A program made the position numbers and the translations under genes. From Bacillus sp. es.034 (GTDB taxonomy: Bacteria; Bacillota; Bacilli; Bacillales; Bacillaceae_B): a stretch of DNA of 64,000 nucleotides. Below are positions 9,043 to 22,993 of this stretch, piece after piece; position 1 is the stretch's first letter, and each line of letters starts with the position of its first letter. The notes beneath the pieces are model-generated. The model saw nothing but the letters and a program-made list of their open reading frames with translations, was not told the DNA's origin and ran no database searches. Where the stretch lies: positions 1,483,501 through 1,547,500 of the forward strand of contig NZ_PDIY01000001.1 of NCBI RefSeq assembly GCF_002563655.1, given 5' to 3'.

Positions 9043-9288
9043 ATGAAGCAAGTCATTTTCTACACACGCACCCAATGCGGACTTTGCGAAGACGCAAAAA
9101 TCACCCTGAAACTGCTTCAGGATGAGATGGGCTTTTCCATTGAAGAAGAGGACATCGATAAAAGCGATGACCTTACGGAACGTTTTGGACTGATGATCCC
9201 GGTCGTGGAGCTGGACGGGGAAATCCTTCAGTATGGGCAGATTGATTATTTTACGCTCAGCAAGCGTTTACATGAAAAAACCCGATAG
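9043..9288 (+). CDS. Glutaredoxin-family thiol protein
   Basis: An 81-residue thioredoxin-fold protein with an N-terminal beta strand (QVIFYTRTQ) and the redox pair CGLC, then a MIPVVELDGE cis-Pro strand typical of glutaredoxin/DUF836 proteins. It probably reduces disulfides or handles thiol adducts in the cytoplasm. The SD is weak (GCGAGG). It sits between sigL and the glycolytic operon, which has its own promoter just downstream, so co-regulation is not implied. Confidence 0.75.
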   Translation: MKQVIFYTRTQCGLCEDAKITLKLLQDEMGFSIEEEDIDKSDDLTERFGLMIPVVELDGEILQYGQIDYFTLSKRLHEKTR

Positions 9289-9295
9289 TTTCTAG

Positions 9296-9324
9296 TTGAA
9301 TTACGATTCATACCCTGATAAAAT
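9296..9324 (+). promoter_or_regulatory. Promoter of the cggR-gapA operon
   Basis: -35 TTGAAT (9296-9301), 17-bp spacer, -10 TAAAAT (9319-9324), followed 38 bp downstream by the CggR operator. Confidence 0.8.
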
Positions 9325-9362
9325 GAAACTTGTAAGCAGGGATGAATTTTTTTTGGAGGTAG

Positions 9363-9398
9363 TGGGACATAATATGTCTATGTGGGACCAAATGAGTC
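9363..9398 (+). promoter_or_regulatory. CggR operator
   Basis: Tandem half-sites TGGGAC-N6-TGTC (9363-9378) and TGGGAC-N6-AGTC (9383-9398) are separated by 4 nt. This is the layout of the B. subtilis CggR operator (CGGGAC-N6-TGTC twice, N4 apart). It lies downstream of the promoter, so CggR would act as a roadblock relieved by fructose-1,6-bisphosphate. Confidence 0.9.
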
Positions 9399-9437
9399 CA
9401 ACGGATCCACGCACTTCATTTGAAGGAGCTTTTAACT

Positions 9438-10457
9438 ATGGAATCTTTAATTGACATACAAAAGCGATTATTACCTGACCTGCTTGAAATTATGCAAAAA
9501 AGGCATCAGATTCTACGTTCCATCCGGTTCATGCAGCCTGTCGGACGCAGAAGTCTTGCTCAGAATATGGGGCTGACGGAACGCGTGTTGAGAAGTGAAG
9601 TGGAGTTCCTGAATAACCAAGATCTTATTGATATCAAAACTTCCGGGATGATCATGACGGAAGAAGGCATCCAGCTTTTAGAGAATCTTGAAAGCATGAT
9701 GAGGGAGATTTCCGGCATCAACGTAATGGAACAGGAATTAAAATCGTTACTTAATCTTCATGAAATTGTAATCGTTCCTGGGAATAGTGATGAGTCTCCT
9801 TGGGTAAAAGAGGAATTAGGGCGTGCTTCAGCTGCTAGTATGAAACGCCGACTTAAGGGAAATACTATCATCGCTGTGACTGGAGGTTCGACGATGGCAG
9901 CCGTAGCAGAAAGGCTGACACCTGATTTCTCTGACGAAACCTTGTTCGTTCCTGCTCGGGGTGGAATTGGAGAGGATGTTAAGAACCAGGCCAATACCAT
10001 TTGTGCCAAGATGGCAGAGCACACGGGGACGCGTCATCGTGTTTTATATGTGCCGGATCAGGTTAGTAAAGAAGTATACAAGTCCTTCTTGAAGGAACCG
10101 ATGATCAAAGAGGTCCTTAATTTGATCAAATCGGCTAACATGGTTCTCCATGGAATTGGGGATGCTATCACAATGGCAGAAAGACGAAAGACCACGGAAG
10201 AAGATTTCGAGAAAATCACCGGGGGTCACGCCGTCGGGGAAGCCTTTGGTTATTATTTTGACGAAGCAGGTGAAGTGGTACATAAGGTGCCGACGATCGG
10301 CCTGCAATTAGAGGATTTAAGTCACATCGAAAACGTCATCGCCGTCGCTGGCGGCAGCTCGAAGGCGAAAGCGATTCGGGCGTATATGAAGGGTGCTCCT
10401 CATAAAACCGTGCTCATCACGGATGAAGGAGCAGCGAGAGAGCTTTTAAAAGGGTAA
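9438..10457 (+). CDS. cggR: Central glycolytic genes regulator CggR
   Basis: CggR is a SorC/DeoR-family repressor of the gapA operon, released by fructose-1,6-bisphosphate. The ATG at 9438 is chosen because AAGGAG (9423-9428) sits 9 nt upstream; the frame also runs upstream through a TTG at 9420, but that lies ahead of this SD. The product has 339 residues: an N-terminal winged HTH (QPVGRRSLAQNMGLTERVLRSEV is split here as QPVGRRSLAQNMG, then LTERVLRSEV), then the sugar-binding Rossmann-like domain with VTGGSTMAAVAE and the C-terminal AVAGGSSKAKAI. It is first in the operon and lies directly behind its own operator. Confidence 0.95.
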   Translation: MESLIDIQKRLLPDLLEIMQKRHQILRSIRFMQPVGRRSLAQNMGLTERVLRSEVEFLNNQDLIDIKTSGMIMTEEGIQLLENLESMMREISGINVMEQELKSLLNLHEIVIVPGNSDESPWVKEELGRASAASMKRRLKGNTIIAVTGGSTMAAVAERLTPDFSDETLFVPARGGIGEDVKNQANTICAKMAEHTGTRHRVLYVPDQVSKEVYKSFLKEPMIKEVLNLIKSANMVLHGIGDAITMAERRKTTEEDFEKITGGHAVGEAFGYYFDEAGEVVHKVPTIGLQLEDLSHIENVIAVAGGSSKAKAIRAYMKGAPHKTVLITDEGAARELLKG

Positions 10458-10497
10458 GCCCTTTTGAAATATAAAAAAATCATCCTTAACTATCTAA

Positions 10498-11520
<1,023 letters not shown>

Positions 11521-11563
11521 TTCATAAAGTTTTGTAAATTGACATCATTAGCATGGTGATTGA

Positions 11564-11592
11564 TGGATAAATTTTGTCCCACCATCTATAAT
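11564..11592 (+). promoter_or_regulatory. Candidate internal promoter before pgk
   Basis: TGGATA, 17-bp spacer, perfect TATAAT (11587-11592) in the gapA-pgk gap. It would allow pgk to eno transcription independent of CggR, as known in B. subtilis. The -35 matches only 4 of 6. Confidence 0.45.
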
Positions 11593-11604
11593 GAAGATGT
11601 GTTG

Positions 11605-11638
11605 AAGGGGAGCGGGGAAGATTCCCCTCTCCCTTTTC
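11605..11638 (+). terminator. Hairpin between gapA and pgk (leaky terminator or processing stem)
   Basis: GGGGAG-C-GGGGAA pairs with TTCCCC-T-CTCCCT around a 2-nt loop, followed by a short T-rich stretch. It lies downstream of the candidate promoter, so it would attenuate both transcripts. Confidence 0.55.
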
Positions 11639-11702
11639 TTATTGTTGTTTCTATTTTTTTGAAAAAGATGTAGAAATTGAAAACTAAAGGAGGCCTTTTA
11701 CG

Positions 11703-12887
11703 ATGAACAAAAAGTCGATTAAAGATGTCGATGTAAGAGGGAAACGCGTCTTTTGCCGTGTGGACTTCAACGTACCGATGTCTGAAGGCAAGATCACAGA
11801 TGAAACCCGCATTCAAGCTGCTCTCCCTACGATCAAGTACTTAGTAGATGGCGGAGCGAAGGTCATTCTGGCTAGTCACTTAGGCCGTCCGAAAGGTGAA
11901 GTGGTGGAAGAGCTGCGCTTAACACCTGTGGCTGAAAGACTTTCCGAACTTCTTGGAAAAAACGTAGCCAAAGCAGATGAAGCGTATGGTGACGCTGTTC
12001 AATCAAAGATCGGTGACATGTCTGAAGGTGACGTTCTTGTACTGGAAAACGTTCGCTTCTACCCTGGTGAAACAAAGAATGACCCTGAGCTTGCGAAAGA
12101 ATTCGCAGCGCTTGCCGACCTTTATGTGAACGATGCATTCGGAGCTGCTCACCGTGCACACGCTTCTACTGAAGGCGTGGCGAAGCACCTTCCGGCTGTA
12201 GCAGGATTACTGATGGAAAAAGAGCTTGACGTATTAGGAAAAGCCCTTTCCAATCCGGAACGCCCATTCACAGCTATCGTCGGTGGAGCAAAGGTAAAAG
12301 ACAAAATCGGTGTCATTGACAACCTGTTAGATAAAGTGGACAACCTGATCATCGGCGGAGGACTTGCTTACACATTCGTGAAAGCCCAAGGCCATGAGGT
12401 AGGGAAATCCCTTCTTGAAGAAGATAAAATTGATTTAGCGAAGCAATTCATGAAAAAAGCAGAAGACAAAGGCGTTAAATTCCTTATGCCTGTTGATGTA
12501 GTCGTTGCTGATGACTTCTCAAATGATGCAAATACGAAAGAAGTGGACATCGATTCGATCCCTTCAGATTGGGAAGCACTTGATATCGGACCTAAGACGA
12601 GAGCTCTCTTCCAGGATACGATCAAAGACTCTAAGCTTGTGATCTGGAACGGACCGATGGGTGTATTCGAATTAGAAACATTTGCAAATGGAACGAAAGC
12701 CGTAGCGGAGGCGTTAGCCGATGCAACAGATACATATTCTGTTATCGGAGGCGGTGACTCTGCAGCAGCTGTTGAGAAATTCGGTTATGCTGACAAGATG
12801 AGTCATATTTCTACAGGTGGTGGAGCATCACTCGAATTCATGGAAGGAAAAGAACTTCCGGGAGTAGTGGCTCTTAACGATAAGTAA
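11703..12887 (+). CDS. pgk: Phosphoglycerate kinase
   Basis: Transfers phosphate from 1,3-bisphosphoglycerate to ADP. The 394 residues carry the signature RVDFNVPM at the N-terminus, the substrate-binding ASHLGRPKG, and the nucleotide-binding GGGDSAAAV and [14 protein letters not shown] near the C-terminus. SD AAAGGAGG is 9 nt upstream. Second enzyme of the lower-glycolysis operon. Confidence 0.98.
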   Translation: MNKKSIKDVDVRGKRVFCRVDFNVPMSEGKITDETRIQAALPTIKYLVDGGAKVILASHLGRPKGEVVEELRLTPVAERLSELLGKNVAKADEAYGDAVQSKIGDMSEGDVLVLENVRFYPGETKNDPELAKEFAALADLYVNDAFGAAHRAHASTEGVAKHLPAVAGLLMEKELDVLGKALSNPERPFTAIVGGAKVKDKIGVIDNLLDKVDNLIIGGGLAYTFVKAQGHEVGKSLLEEDKIDLAKQFMKKAEDKGVKFLMPVDVVVADDFSNDANTKEVDIDSIPSDWEALDIGPKTRALFQDTIKDSKLVIWNGPMGVFELETFANGTKAVAEALADATDTYSVIGGGDSAAAVEKFGYADKMSHISTGGGASLEFMEGKELPGVVALNDK

Positions 12888-12927
12888 TCGCTTCATCAAA
12901 GACCAACATCTTGCTGAACCGATTTGA

Positions 12928-15241
<2,314 letters not shown>

Positions 15242-15254
15242 GGAGAGATTCTAA

Positions 15255-16547
<1,293 letters not shown>

Positions 16548-16564
16548 TCGCGATTGAAGAGAGG

Positions 16565-16595
16565 CAGCCCCGTCTTAGGACGGGGCTGTTTTTTT
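16565..16595 (+). terminator. Terminator of the glycolytic operon
   Basis: CAGCCCCGTC-TTAG-GACGGGGCTG followed by T7. Confidence 0.95.
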
Positions 16596-16643
16596 GGTTT
16601 GACAGACTGTACCAACTCTTTCCACAATTCAATCAATATTACC

Positions 16644-16673
16644 TTGTCCAGTCCATCTTCCCTATGGTAAACT
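16644..16673 (+). promoter_or_regulatory. Candidate secG promoter
   Basis: TTGTCC, 18-bp spacer, TAAACT, 38 nt before the secG start. Confidence 0.45.
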
Positions 16674-16710
16674 AGTAGTAATGTTATGTTCGTATCAGGA
16701 GGTGGGACTC

Positions 16711-16938
16711 ATGCACACAATACTCGTCACTTTACTTATTATCGTATCCATAGCACTTATTGCTCTTGTATTACTTCAATCAGGTAAAAGTGCTGGACTT
16801 TCAGGGGCCATCTCTGGTGGTGCAGAACAACTTTTCGGGAAACAAAAAGCTCGTGGGATTGACTTAGTACTGCACAGAATCACAATCGTATTATCGGTAC
16901 TATTCTTCGTACTAACCATCGCCATCGTAGCTATCTAA
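16711..16938 (+). CDS. secG: Preprotein translocase subunit SecG
   Basis: Small membrane subunit of SecYEG that assists SecA-driven export. The start at 16711 ([21 protein letters not shown] is cut here to [10 protein letters not shown]) has AGGAGGTG 6 nt upstream; the frame extends to 16681 but without an SD. 75 residues: TM1 about 3-22, a Gly-rich loop ([20 protein letters not shown]) and TM2 about 50-72, the family layout. Between eno and est, as in B. subtilis. Confidence 0.95.
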   Translation: MHTILVTLLIIVSIALIALVLLQSGKSAGLSGAISGGAEQLFGKQKARGIDLVLHRITIVLSVLFFVLTIAIVAI

Positions 16939-16948
16939 TACGAACCAA

Positions 16949-16977
16949 AACCTGATCATTAAGGTCAGGTTTTTTTA
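16949..16977 (+). terminator. Terminator of secG
   Basis: AACCTGA, 9-nt loop, TCAGGTT, then a T run. Confidence 0.85.
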
Positions 16978-17040
16978 TTTACAAGCGAAATATTGGATTG
17001 TCTGTCCATAGTTTGCTAAAAATAAAGTAGAAGAGTGGAC

Positions 17041-17220
17041 TAAACGATCGTTTAGTGGAACGAGGCCTGTAATGGCAAGCTTCTCAGCTATTAATCAAAC
17101 GTTTGTTTAACAAAAAACCCACCAATATCCGATTACATACGAAAATCATCTAAACAACTGTTTAATAAGACGAAGCCTTTAAAATCAAGGTTTCTGGCTA
17201 CTAATCAAACGTTTGTTTAA
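17041..17220. repeat. Two 70-nt direct repeats with palindromes upstream of est
   Basis: Units at 17041-17110 and 17151-17220 are each exactly 70 nt and align without gaps at roughly 75% identity. Both begin with a TAAAC-N4-GTTTA palindrome (TAAACGATCGTTTA is perfect in unit 1) and end with an identical stretch AATCAAACGTTTGTTTAA that holds the palindrome CAAACGTTTG. That makes four operator-like sites in 180 bp before est. Such sites look like TetR-family operators; no such regulator is encoded nearby. Confidence 0.8.
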
Positions 17221-17244
17221 AATGAGATAAAAGGAGTCATTAAG

Positions 17245-17991
17245 ATGAAAACTGTATTACCAAAACCATTTACATTCGAAGCGGGTCCAAGAGCCGTTTT
17301 GCTGCTCCACGGATTCACGGGGAATTCAGCAGACGTCCGAATGCTTGGACGCTTCTTGGAAAAGAAGGGCTATTCCTCTCACGCCCCCCACTATAAAGGA
17401 CACGGTGTCCCACCGGAAGAATTGGTCCACACGGGTCCTGAAGATTGGTGGAGGGATGTCATGGAAGGCTACGAGCATTTAAAGAGCAAGGGGTACGAGG
17501 AGATTGCGGTTGCAGGCCTTTCTCTCGGAGGGGTATTTTCTCTTAAATTAGGTTACACTGTACCTGTAAAGGGTATTGTCCCTATGTGTGCACCAATGTA
17601 TATAAAAAGTGAAGATGTGATGTATAAAGGGGTTGTCGATTACGCCCGTGAATTTAAAAAGTTTGAAGGAAAACCGGAAGACCAAATTGAAAAAGAAATA
17701 GAAGAGTTTAAGAAAACGCCGATGAATACATTGAAGTCCCTGCAGGAATTGATTGCAGATGTGCGTGAAAACGTGGACATGATCTATTCACCGACGTTTG
17801 TTGTACAGGCAAGGCATGATCATATGATCAATACGGATTCTGCGAATATCATTTACAACAACGTGGAGTCGGATGAGAAAGAGATCAAGTGGTACGAAGA
17901 GTCCGGTCATGTCATTACATTGGATAAAGAAAAAGAACAGCTTCATGAAGACGTCTACGATTTCTTGGAGAAATTGGATTGGACGGTTTGA
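17245..17991 (+). CDS. est: Carboxylesterase (Est30-type alpha/beta hydrolase)
   Basis: A 248-residue cytoplasmic alpha/beta hydrolase cleaving short-chain esters. Nucleophile Ser93 in GLSLGG, Asp192 in ARHDHM, His222 in ESGHVITLD; oxyanion hole in LLHGFTGN. Length and motif positions match Geobacillus Est30-type enzymes. SD AAAGGAG precedes the ATG. In this order (secG-est-rnr-smpB-ssrA) it is conserved in Bacillus. The unusual repeated palindromes upstream suggest extra control here. Confidence 0.92.
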   Translation: MKTVLPKPFTFEAGPRAVLLLHGFTGNSADVRMLGRFLEKKGYSSHAPHYKGHGVPPEELVHTGPEDWWRDVMEGYEHLKSKGYEEIAVAGLSLGGVFSLKLGYTVPVKGIVPMCAPMYIKSEDVMYKGVVDYAREFKKFEGKPEDQIEKEIEEFKKTPMNTLKSLQELIADVRENVDMIYSPTFVVQARHDHMINTDSANIIYNNVESDEKEIKWYEESGHVITLDKEKEQLHEDVYDFLEKLDWTV

Positions 17992-18018
17992 TGAATTCGA
18001 TGATCAGGAGGGATTGTC

Positions 18019-20358
18019 ATGGACGAAAATATTAAAGAGCATGTGGACAGGCTGCTTTCCTATATGAAGGAAGAGGCATACAAGCCATTGACGGTGCAGG
18101 AGCTTGAAGAAGCATTCGGAATTGAAGGGTCCACGAACTTCAAGGATTTTGTCAAAGCACTTGTCGTAATGGAAGAAAAGGGCCTCGTCGTACGAACAAG
18201 AAGCAATCGCTACGGCCTGCCTGAAAAAATGAATCTGGTAAGAGGGAAAGTATCCGCTCATGCGAAAGGATTTGCGTTTGTGATACCGGAAGAATCCGGT
18301 ATGGATGATATCTTCATCCCTCCGAACGAAACAAATAACGCCATGCATGGCGATATTGTATTAGTAAGAGTGTCAACCTCTTCCTCAGGTTCAAGAAGAG
18401 AAGGGACCGTCGTCCGGATCGTCGAACGCGGTGTCGATCAAATGGTCGGTACGTTCACGGAAAGCAAGCATTTCGGTTTTGTCATCCCTGATGATAAGAA
18501 ATTTGCCAGTGATATCTTCATTCCGAAATCTGCCCAGATGGGAGCGGCTGAAGGACATAAGGTCGTCGTAAAGTTGACGTCTTATCCTGAGGGACGCAAG
18601 AGTGCTGAAGGAGAAGTCATCGAAATCCTCGGTCATAAAAATGATCCGGGAGTCGATATTCTTTCCATCATCCATAAGCACGGGATTGACGTTGAATTTC
18701 CTGAAGAGGTCATGGATCAGGCAAACAAGGTACCAAGTGAAATCGACGAATCGGAAATCCCGAACCGGAAAGATCTCCGCGATCAGACCATCGTCACGAT
18801 CGATGGCGCAGACGCCAAAGATCTAGATGACGCCGTAACCGTGACGAAACTGGACAACGGGAACTACAAGCTTGGAGTACATATTGCAGACGTCACGTAC
18901 TATGTCAAAGAGAGCTCCCCGATCGATCAGGAAGCATTCGATAGAGGGACGTCAGTCTATCTCGTAGACCGGGTCATCCCGATGATTCCGCATCGTTTAT
19001 CCAACGGGATTTGTTCCCTTAATCCAAAAGTGGATCGTTTGACGTTATCGTGTGACATGGAAATTTCACCCGAAGGCGATGTCGTCAAACACGAAATCTT
19101 CCAGAGTGTCATTAAGACGACCGAGCGAATGACCTATTCTGATGTAAACAAGATCCTTGTCGATAAAGACGAAGAGCTCCGCACGAAATATAAGCCTTTG
19201 GTACCGATGTTCGAGGAGATGGAGGACCTGGCTCAGGTTCTTCGTACCAAACGGATGAAGCGCGGGGCCATCGACTTTGATTTCAAAGAAGCGAAAGTGC
19301 TGGTGAATGAGGAAGGGGAACCGTCGGATGTCGTCCTTCGTGAGCGTTCAGTGGCAGAGAAACTGATCGAAGAATTCATGCTGGTCGCCAATGAGACGGT
19401 TGCCGAGCATTTCCACTGGATGGAAGTGCCATTCATCTACCGAATTCATGAAGATCCGAAAGAAGATAAGCTTCAGCGCTTCTTCGAATTCATCACCAAT
19501 TTCGGTTTGATTGTAAAAGGAACAGCTAATAGCATCCATCCCCGTGCCCTTCAGGAAATAGTCGAAGACGTACAGGGTGAACCGGAAGAAATGGTCGTTT
19601 CGACGATGATGCTCCGTTCCATGCAGCAGGCGAAATACGACCCTGAAAGCCTTGGGCACTTTGGACTGGCGACTGAGTTCTATACTCATTTCACATCCCC
19701 GATCCGTCGTTATCCTGACTTGATCGTTCACCGTTTGATCAGAACGTACTTGATCGAGGGGAAAGTGGATCAGTCCACCCGGGATAAATGGGGTTCTCAA
19801 ATGGGTCACATCGCTGAGCATACATCCAGCCGTGAGCGCCGTGCAGTGGACGCAGAGCGTGAAACCGATGAACTGAAAAAAGCAGAGTACATGGAAGACA
19901 AAGTGGGAGAAGAATACGACGGAATCATCAGCTCCGTTACGAATTTCGGACTGTTCGTCGAATTGCCGAACACCATCGAAGGACTTGTCCATGTGAGTTA
20001 TATGACAGACGACTACTACAGATTTGATGAGCGTCATCTCGCCATGATCGGTGAAAGAACCGCAAATGTGTTCAGAATCGGTGATGAAATCACGGTACGT
20101 GTCGTAAGCGTCAATAAAGATGAGCGCGCCATCGATTTTGAAATCGTAGGCATGAAGGGCACCCGTAAAGAGCGCGAAAACCGTGTCCGTTCGATCCGTT
20201 CAGATAGTGGTAAATCAGATCGCTCGAAATCGAATCAATCTTCATCCCGTAAAAAGGACGGGGAATGGTCAACGCGTAAACCGAACAATAAGAAGAAAAA
20301 GACGAATAAGAAACACTTTGAAAATGCACCTCGAAGCAAACGTAAAAAGAAGAAATAA
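18019..20358 (+). CDS. rnr: Ribonuclease R
   Basis: 3'-5' hydrolytic exoribonuclease that degrades structured RNA and defective mRNA together with tmRNA/SmpB. 779 residues: N-terminal winged helix (about 1-70), cold-shock domains (about 75-220), catalytic RNB domain (about 250-590, with [16 protein letters not shown] metal ligands), S1 domain (about 630-710) and a Lys/Arg/Ser-rich tail. SD AGGAGG is 6 nt before the ATG. It lies 27 nt after est and upstream of smpB-ssrA, matching its role in trans-translation. Confidence 0.97.
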   Translation: MDENIKEHVDRLLSYMKEEAYKPLTVQELEEAFGIEGSTNFKDFVKALVVMEEKGLVVRTRSNRYGLPEKMNLVRGKVSAHAKGFAFVIPEESGMDDIFIPPNETNNAMHGDIVLVRVSTSSSGSRREGTVVRIVERGVDQMVGTFTESKHFGFVIPDDKKFASDIFIPKSAQMGAAEGHKVVVKLTSYPEGRKSAEGEVIEILGHKNDPGVDILSIIHKHGIDVEFPEEVMDQANKVPSEIDESEIPNRKDLRDQTIVTIDGADAKDLDDAVTVTKLDNGNYKLGVHIADVTYYVKESSPIDQEAFDRGTSVYLVDRVIPMIPHRLSNGICSLNPKVDRLTLSCDMEISPEGDVVKHEIFQSVIKTTERMTYSDVNKILVDKDEELRTKYKPLVPMFEEMEDLAQVLRTKRMKRGAIDFDFKEAKVLVNEEGEPSDVVLRERSVAEKLIEEFMLVANETVAEHFHWMEVPFIYRIHEDPKEDKLQRFFEFITNFGLIVKGTANSIHPRALQEIVEDVQGEPEEMVVSTMMLRSMQQAKYDPESLGHFGLATEFYTHFTSPIRRYPDLIVHRLIRTYLIEGKVDQSTRDKWGSQMGHIAEHTSSRERRAVDAERETDELKKAEYMEDKVGEEYDGIISSVTNFGLFVELPNTIEGLVHVSYMTDDYYRFDERHLAMIGERTANVFRIGDEITVRVVSVNKDERAIDFEIVGMKGTRKERENRVRSIRSDSGKSDRSKSNQSSSRKKDGEWSTRKPNNKKKKTNKKHFENAPRSKRKKKK

Positions 20359-20478
20359 AGGTTCAGGAGCAATGGGACATCCTTTGCTCCTTTTCTTTTC
20401 AGAGTGTAACGATACAATTTTTCTTGAAAATATGAGATAATAATGAGTAAACTGATGGAGATGACTAGGGGGATTCCA

Positions 20479-20949
20479 ATGCCAAAGGGAGAAGGCAAGC
20501 TTATTGCCCAAAATAAAAAAGCAAGGCATGACTATGCCGTAGAAGAGACATATGAAGCAGGTCTTGTACTTCAAGGGACTGAAATCAAAGCGATCCGGGG
20601 AGGCCGGGTGAACTTGAAGGATTCCTTTGCACGTGTTCAAAACGGGGAAATCTTCGTACACAACATGCATATCAGTCCGTATGAGCAGGGAAATCGTTTT
20701 AATCATGAACCGCTCAGGACACGTAAATTATTGCTTCACAAAAAGCAAATCAATAAACTGATCGGTGATTCAAAAGAAGCTGGTTATTCCATCGTGCCTT
20801 TGAAGCTATACATCAAAAATGGTGTAGCGAAGCTTCTGATCGGGATGGCACGCGGTAAGAAGAAGTATGATAAACGAGAAGATTTGAAGCGTAAAGAAGC
20901 GAATCGTTCCATCCAAAGAGAACTGGCTCAGCGCCAAAAAGGGATGTAA
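20479..20949 (+). CDS. smpB: SsrA-binding protein SmpB
   Basis: Binds tmRNA and brings it to stalled ribosomes. Start ATG 20479 ([19 protein letters not shown]) with AGGGGG upstream gives 156 residues, the normal length; the in-frame ATG at 20443 would add 12 residues not found in the family. Signatures [15 protein letters not shown] and the basic tail [17 protein letters not shown] are present. The tmRNA gene follows by 150 nt. Confidence 0.97.
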   Translation: MPKGEGKLIAQNKKARHDYAVEETYEAGLVLQGTEIKAIRGGRVNLKDSFARVQNGEIFVHNMHISPYEQGNRFNHEPLRTRKLLLHKKQINKLIGDSKEAGYSIVPLKLYIKNGVAKLLIGMARGKKKYDKREDLKRKEANRSIQRELAQRQKGM

Positions 20950-20975
20950 CACTACAGATTTCCGGAATCTGGCAT

Positions 20976-21003
20976 TTGCAATTATCTCAGGATTTGTTAT
21001 ACT
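20976..21003 (+). promoter_or_regulatory. ssrA promoter
   Basis: TTGCAA (20976-20981), 16-bp spacer, TATACT (20998-21003). This gives a leader of about 90 nt to be removed by 5' processing. Confidence 0.65.
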
Positions 21004-21099
21004 AGTAGATGTCGCAAGGAAATTAAGCGGCAGCAAGAACAATTGAATAAGTGACTTACACGCTGAACTTATTCTTTCCCGTTCTTCCCTTTCTATCAT

Positions 21100-21463
21100 G
21101 GGGACGTTACGGATTCGACAGGGATAGTTCGAGCTTAGGTCGCGAGCCGTAGGGGTCGTCTACGTTAAAACGCCAAAGCCAATAATAACTGGCAAAACTA
21201 ACAATAACCTAGCTTTAGCTGCGTAATAGCACTTTAGCTGTTCCTCCCTCCATCGCCTATGTGGTAGGGTAAGGGACTCACTCTTAGTAGGCTACGCCGG
21301 AGTCCACCGTCTGAGGACAAAGGAAGAGACCAATCAGACTAGCTGCACGGACGCCCGTCGATAGGCAGAAGCTGTAGCGAACTTGCGAATATATCGACTA
21401 CGCTCGTAGACGCTTAAGTGGCGATGTTTCTGGACGTGGGTTCGATTCCCACCGTCTCCACCA
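21100..21463 (+). ncRNA. ssrA: Transfer-messenger RNA (tmRNA)
   Basis: 364 nt from GGGGACGTTACGGATTCGAC to the encoded CCA. The acceptor stem GGGGACG pairs with CGTCTCC and the T-arm is GTGGGTTCGATTCCCAC. The tag frame resumes at GGC (21191) and encodes GKTNNNLALAA followed by TAA TAG, so the full tag is Ala-GKTNNNLALAA. It rescues stalled ribosomes and marks products for ClpXP-type proteolysis, with SmpB encoded just upstream. Confidence 0.97.
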
Positions 21464-21487
21464 AATACATATTTGGTGGTTTTTTAT
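21458..21487 (+). terminator. Terminator of ssrA
   Basis: CCACCAAAT-ACAT-ATTTGGTGG then T6; the stem uses the tmRNA 3' end. Confidence 0.85.
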
Positions 21488-21530
21488 TTGGGTTTTTATC
21501 GAGATTCCTTTCCTATATTTTTATTAAGTT

Positions 21531-21566
21531 AGCCATGTTCCAGTTTTAAAAGGAACATGGCTTTTT
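21531..21566 (+). terminator. Second hairpin downstream of ssrA
   Basis: AGCCATGTTCC, 10-nt loop, GGAACATGGCT, then TTTT. Confidence 0.65.
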
Positions 21567-21667
21567 GGTGTTTTAGATATAAAAATATCCTAAATCCGTT
21601 TAAACGTATTCTAACAGGATATAGTAAAAGTGTATCCAATAACCAAATTCATTAGGAGGAATGAAAA

Positions 21668-21994
21668 ATGTCACATGAAAAGTATCAATCAGCCATTAAA
21701 GCACTACACGATTGCATGGAAGCCTGTAACCACTGTTTCGATTCCTGCTTAAAAGAAGATGATATAAACATGATGAAAGGATGCATCCGGTTAGATCGTG
21801 AATGCGCGGATATGTGTTCATACTTAGAACAATCCTTAGTGAGAGGGACACCATTTGCAGCGGAACTCGCCCAGGTGTGTGCGAAGATTTGTGAAGCATG
21901 CGGCGAAGAGTGTAAGAAACATGATCATGATCATTGTCAAAAATGTGCGGATGCCTGCTTCAACTGTGCAGAAGAGTGTAAAAAAATCGCCTAA
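21668..21994 (+). CDS. Cytosolic copper storage protein (four-helix-bundle Csp family)
   Basis: 108 residues with 15 cysteines arranged in helical CxxxC/CxxC patterns (DCMEACNHCFDSC, CADMC, CAKICEACGEEC, CQKCADACFNCAEEC). This is the pattern of Csp/DUF326 four-helix bundles that store many Cu(I) ions inside the helix core. No signal peptide is visible, so cytosolic (Csp3/YhjQ-like, same length). SD AGGAGG precedes the ATG. It sits just ahead of copY-copZ-copA, which supports a copper role, though it has its own terminator. Confidence 0.85.
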   Translation: MSHEKYQSAIKALHDCMEACNHCFDSCLKEDDINMMKGCIRLDRECADMCSYLEQSLVRGTPFAAELAQVCAKICEACGEECKKHDHDHCQKCADACFNCAEECKKIA

Positions 21995-22048
21995 CAGGAA
22001 TAATGGTCACCGAGAGAGTGTGATCACCAGCTAAACAAACATAAAGAG

Positions 22049-22078
22049 ATGATCCTTTATCGGGATCATTTTTTTTTG
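22049..22078 (+). terminator. Terminator of the copper storage gene
   Basis: ATGATCC-loop-GGGATCAT followed by T8. Confidence 0.85.
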
Positions 22079-22203
22079 ACTCATTTTACGAAAGGGGTCT
22101 TTTACTAAAATAAATGAGTTTATAGAATACCACCAGTGGTACAGAATAAAAAACAGGGATCAAGAGCAACAGCCCATTTTTACATTTCGTCGAATCAATT
22201 CTG

Positions 22204-22258
22204 TTGACTAAAATCGATTACAGTTGTAAACTATAAATATAAATCGATTACAAATGTA
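22204..22258 (+). promoter_or_regulatory. copYZA promoter with two cop boxes
   Basis: -35 TTGACT (22204-22209) and -10 TAAACT (22227-22232) are 17 bp apart. CopY boxes of the TACANNTGTA type lie at 22219-22228 (TACAGTTGTA, overlapping the -10) and 22249-22258 (TACAAATGTA), each preceded by ATCGAT and 30 bp apart. Confidence 0.85.
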
Positions 22259-22278
22259 AACAGAAAGGGGTGGTCAAC

Positions 22279-22740
22279 TTGCCCAAAGAAGAAAAACCGG
22301 AAATCACGGATTCTGAGTGGGAAGTGATGAGAGTTGTCTGGACGCTCAAAGAAGTGACCAGCAAGGAAATAAGTGCCGTCCTTCAAGAAAAGAAAGAGTG
22401 GAAACCGGCAACCACGAAAACCTTTATTGGGCGTCTGGTCAAAAAAGGGATGCTGACAACCGAAAAAATCGGAAACCGGTTCATTTACAGGCCGGGAGTC
22501 AGCGAGAAAGAAAGCCTCAAAACACTGAAGTCAGGATTATTCACCCATATATGCAGCCGGGCGGTGGGGAAAACGATTGCCGACCTGATTGGAGAGGCAA
22601 CGTTGAGCCATGAAGATATTGCGCTTCTTGAACAAGTTTTACAATCCAAGAAAAAAGATGCTGTCGATGAGATCGCTTGTAATTGCGTTCCAGGACAGTG
22701 TACCTGCAAAAAAGATCAAGGCATGAACTGCCATCATTAA
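22279..22740 (+). CDS. copY: Copper-responsive repressor CopY
   Basis: BlaI/CopY-family winged-HTH repressor, with DNA-binding at about 8-75 (ITDSEWEVMRVVW). The C-terminal CNCVPGQCTC motif (CxC-x4-CxC) binds Zn and is displaced by Cu(I), releasing DNA. I choose TTG at 22279: AAAGGGGTGG is 5 nt upstream, while the alternative GTG at 22270 lies inside that SD. Product 153 residues. It lies directly behind its two cop boxes and heads the copYZA operon. Confidence 0.92.
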   Translation: MPKEEKPEITDSEWEVMRVVWTLKEVTSKEISAVLQEKKEWKPATTKTFIGRLVKKGMLTTEKIGNRFIYRPGVSEKESLKTLKSGLFTHICSRAVGKTIADLIGEATLSHEDIALLEQVLQSKKKDAVDEIACNCVPGQCTCKKDQGMNCHH

Positions 22741-22762
22741 AAATTAAAGGAGTGTTTTAGCA

Positions 22763-22978
22763 ATGGAAAAAACATTATTAAACGTATCTGGAATGACATG
22801 TGGGAATTGTGTGAAAAAAGTAGAGACGGTTCTGAACGAACTGGACGGAGTAGAAAAAGCCAAAGTTGATCTCGAAAATGGTGCGGCTAAGGTGAAGTAT
22901 GACGAATCAAAGCAATCACCAGACAGTTTAAGTAAAGCGGTGTCTGATGCGGGATATCAAACAGAACCTGCAAAATAA
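22763..22978 (+). CDS. copZ: Copper chaperone CopZ
   Basis: A 71-residue HMA domain with the metal-binding MTCGNC. It carries Cu(I) in the cytoplasm to CopA and CopY. SD AAAGGAG precedes the ATG. Between copY and copA, 15 nt before the latter. Confidence 0.95.
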   Translation: MEKTLLNVSGMTCGNCVKKVETVLNELDGVEKAKVDLENGAAKVKYDESKQSPDSLSKAVSDAGYQTEPAK

Positions 22979-22993
22979 AAGGTGGTCAGCACA

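Noticed and set aside
22270..22278. GTG 22270 as the copY start
   Set aside because: It lies inside the AAAGGGGTGG ribosome site; TTG at 22279 has normal spacing.
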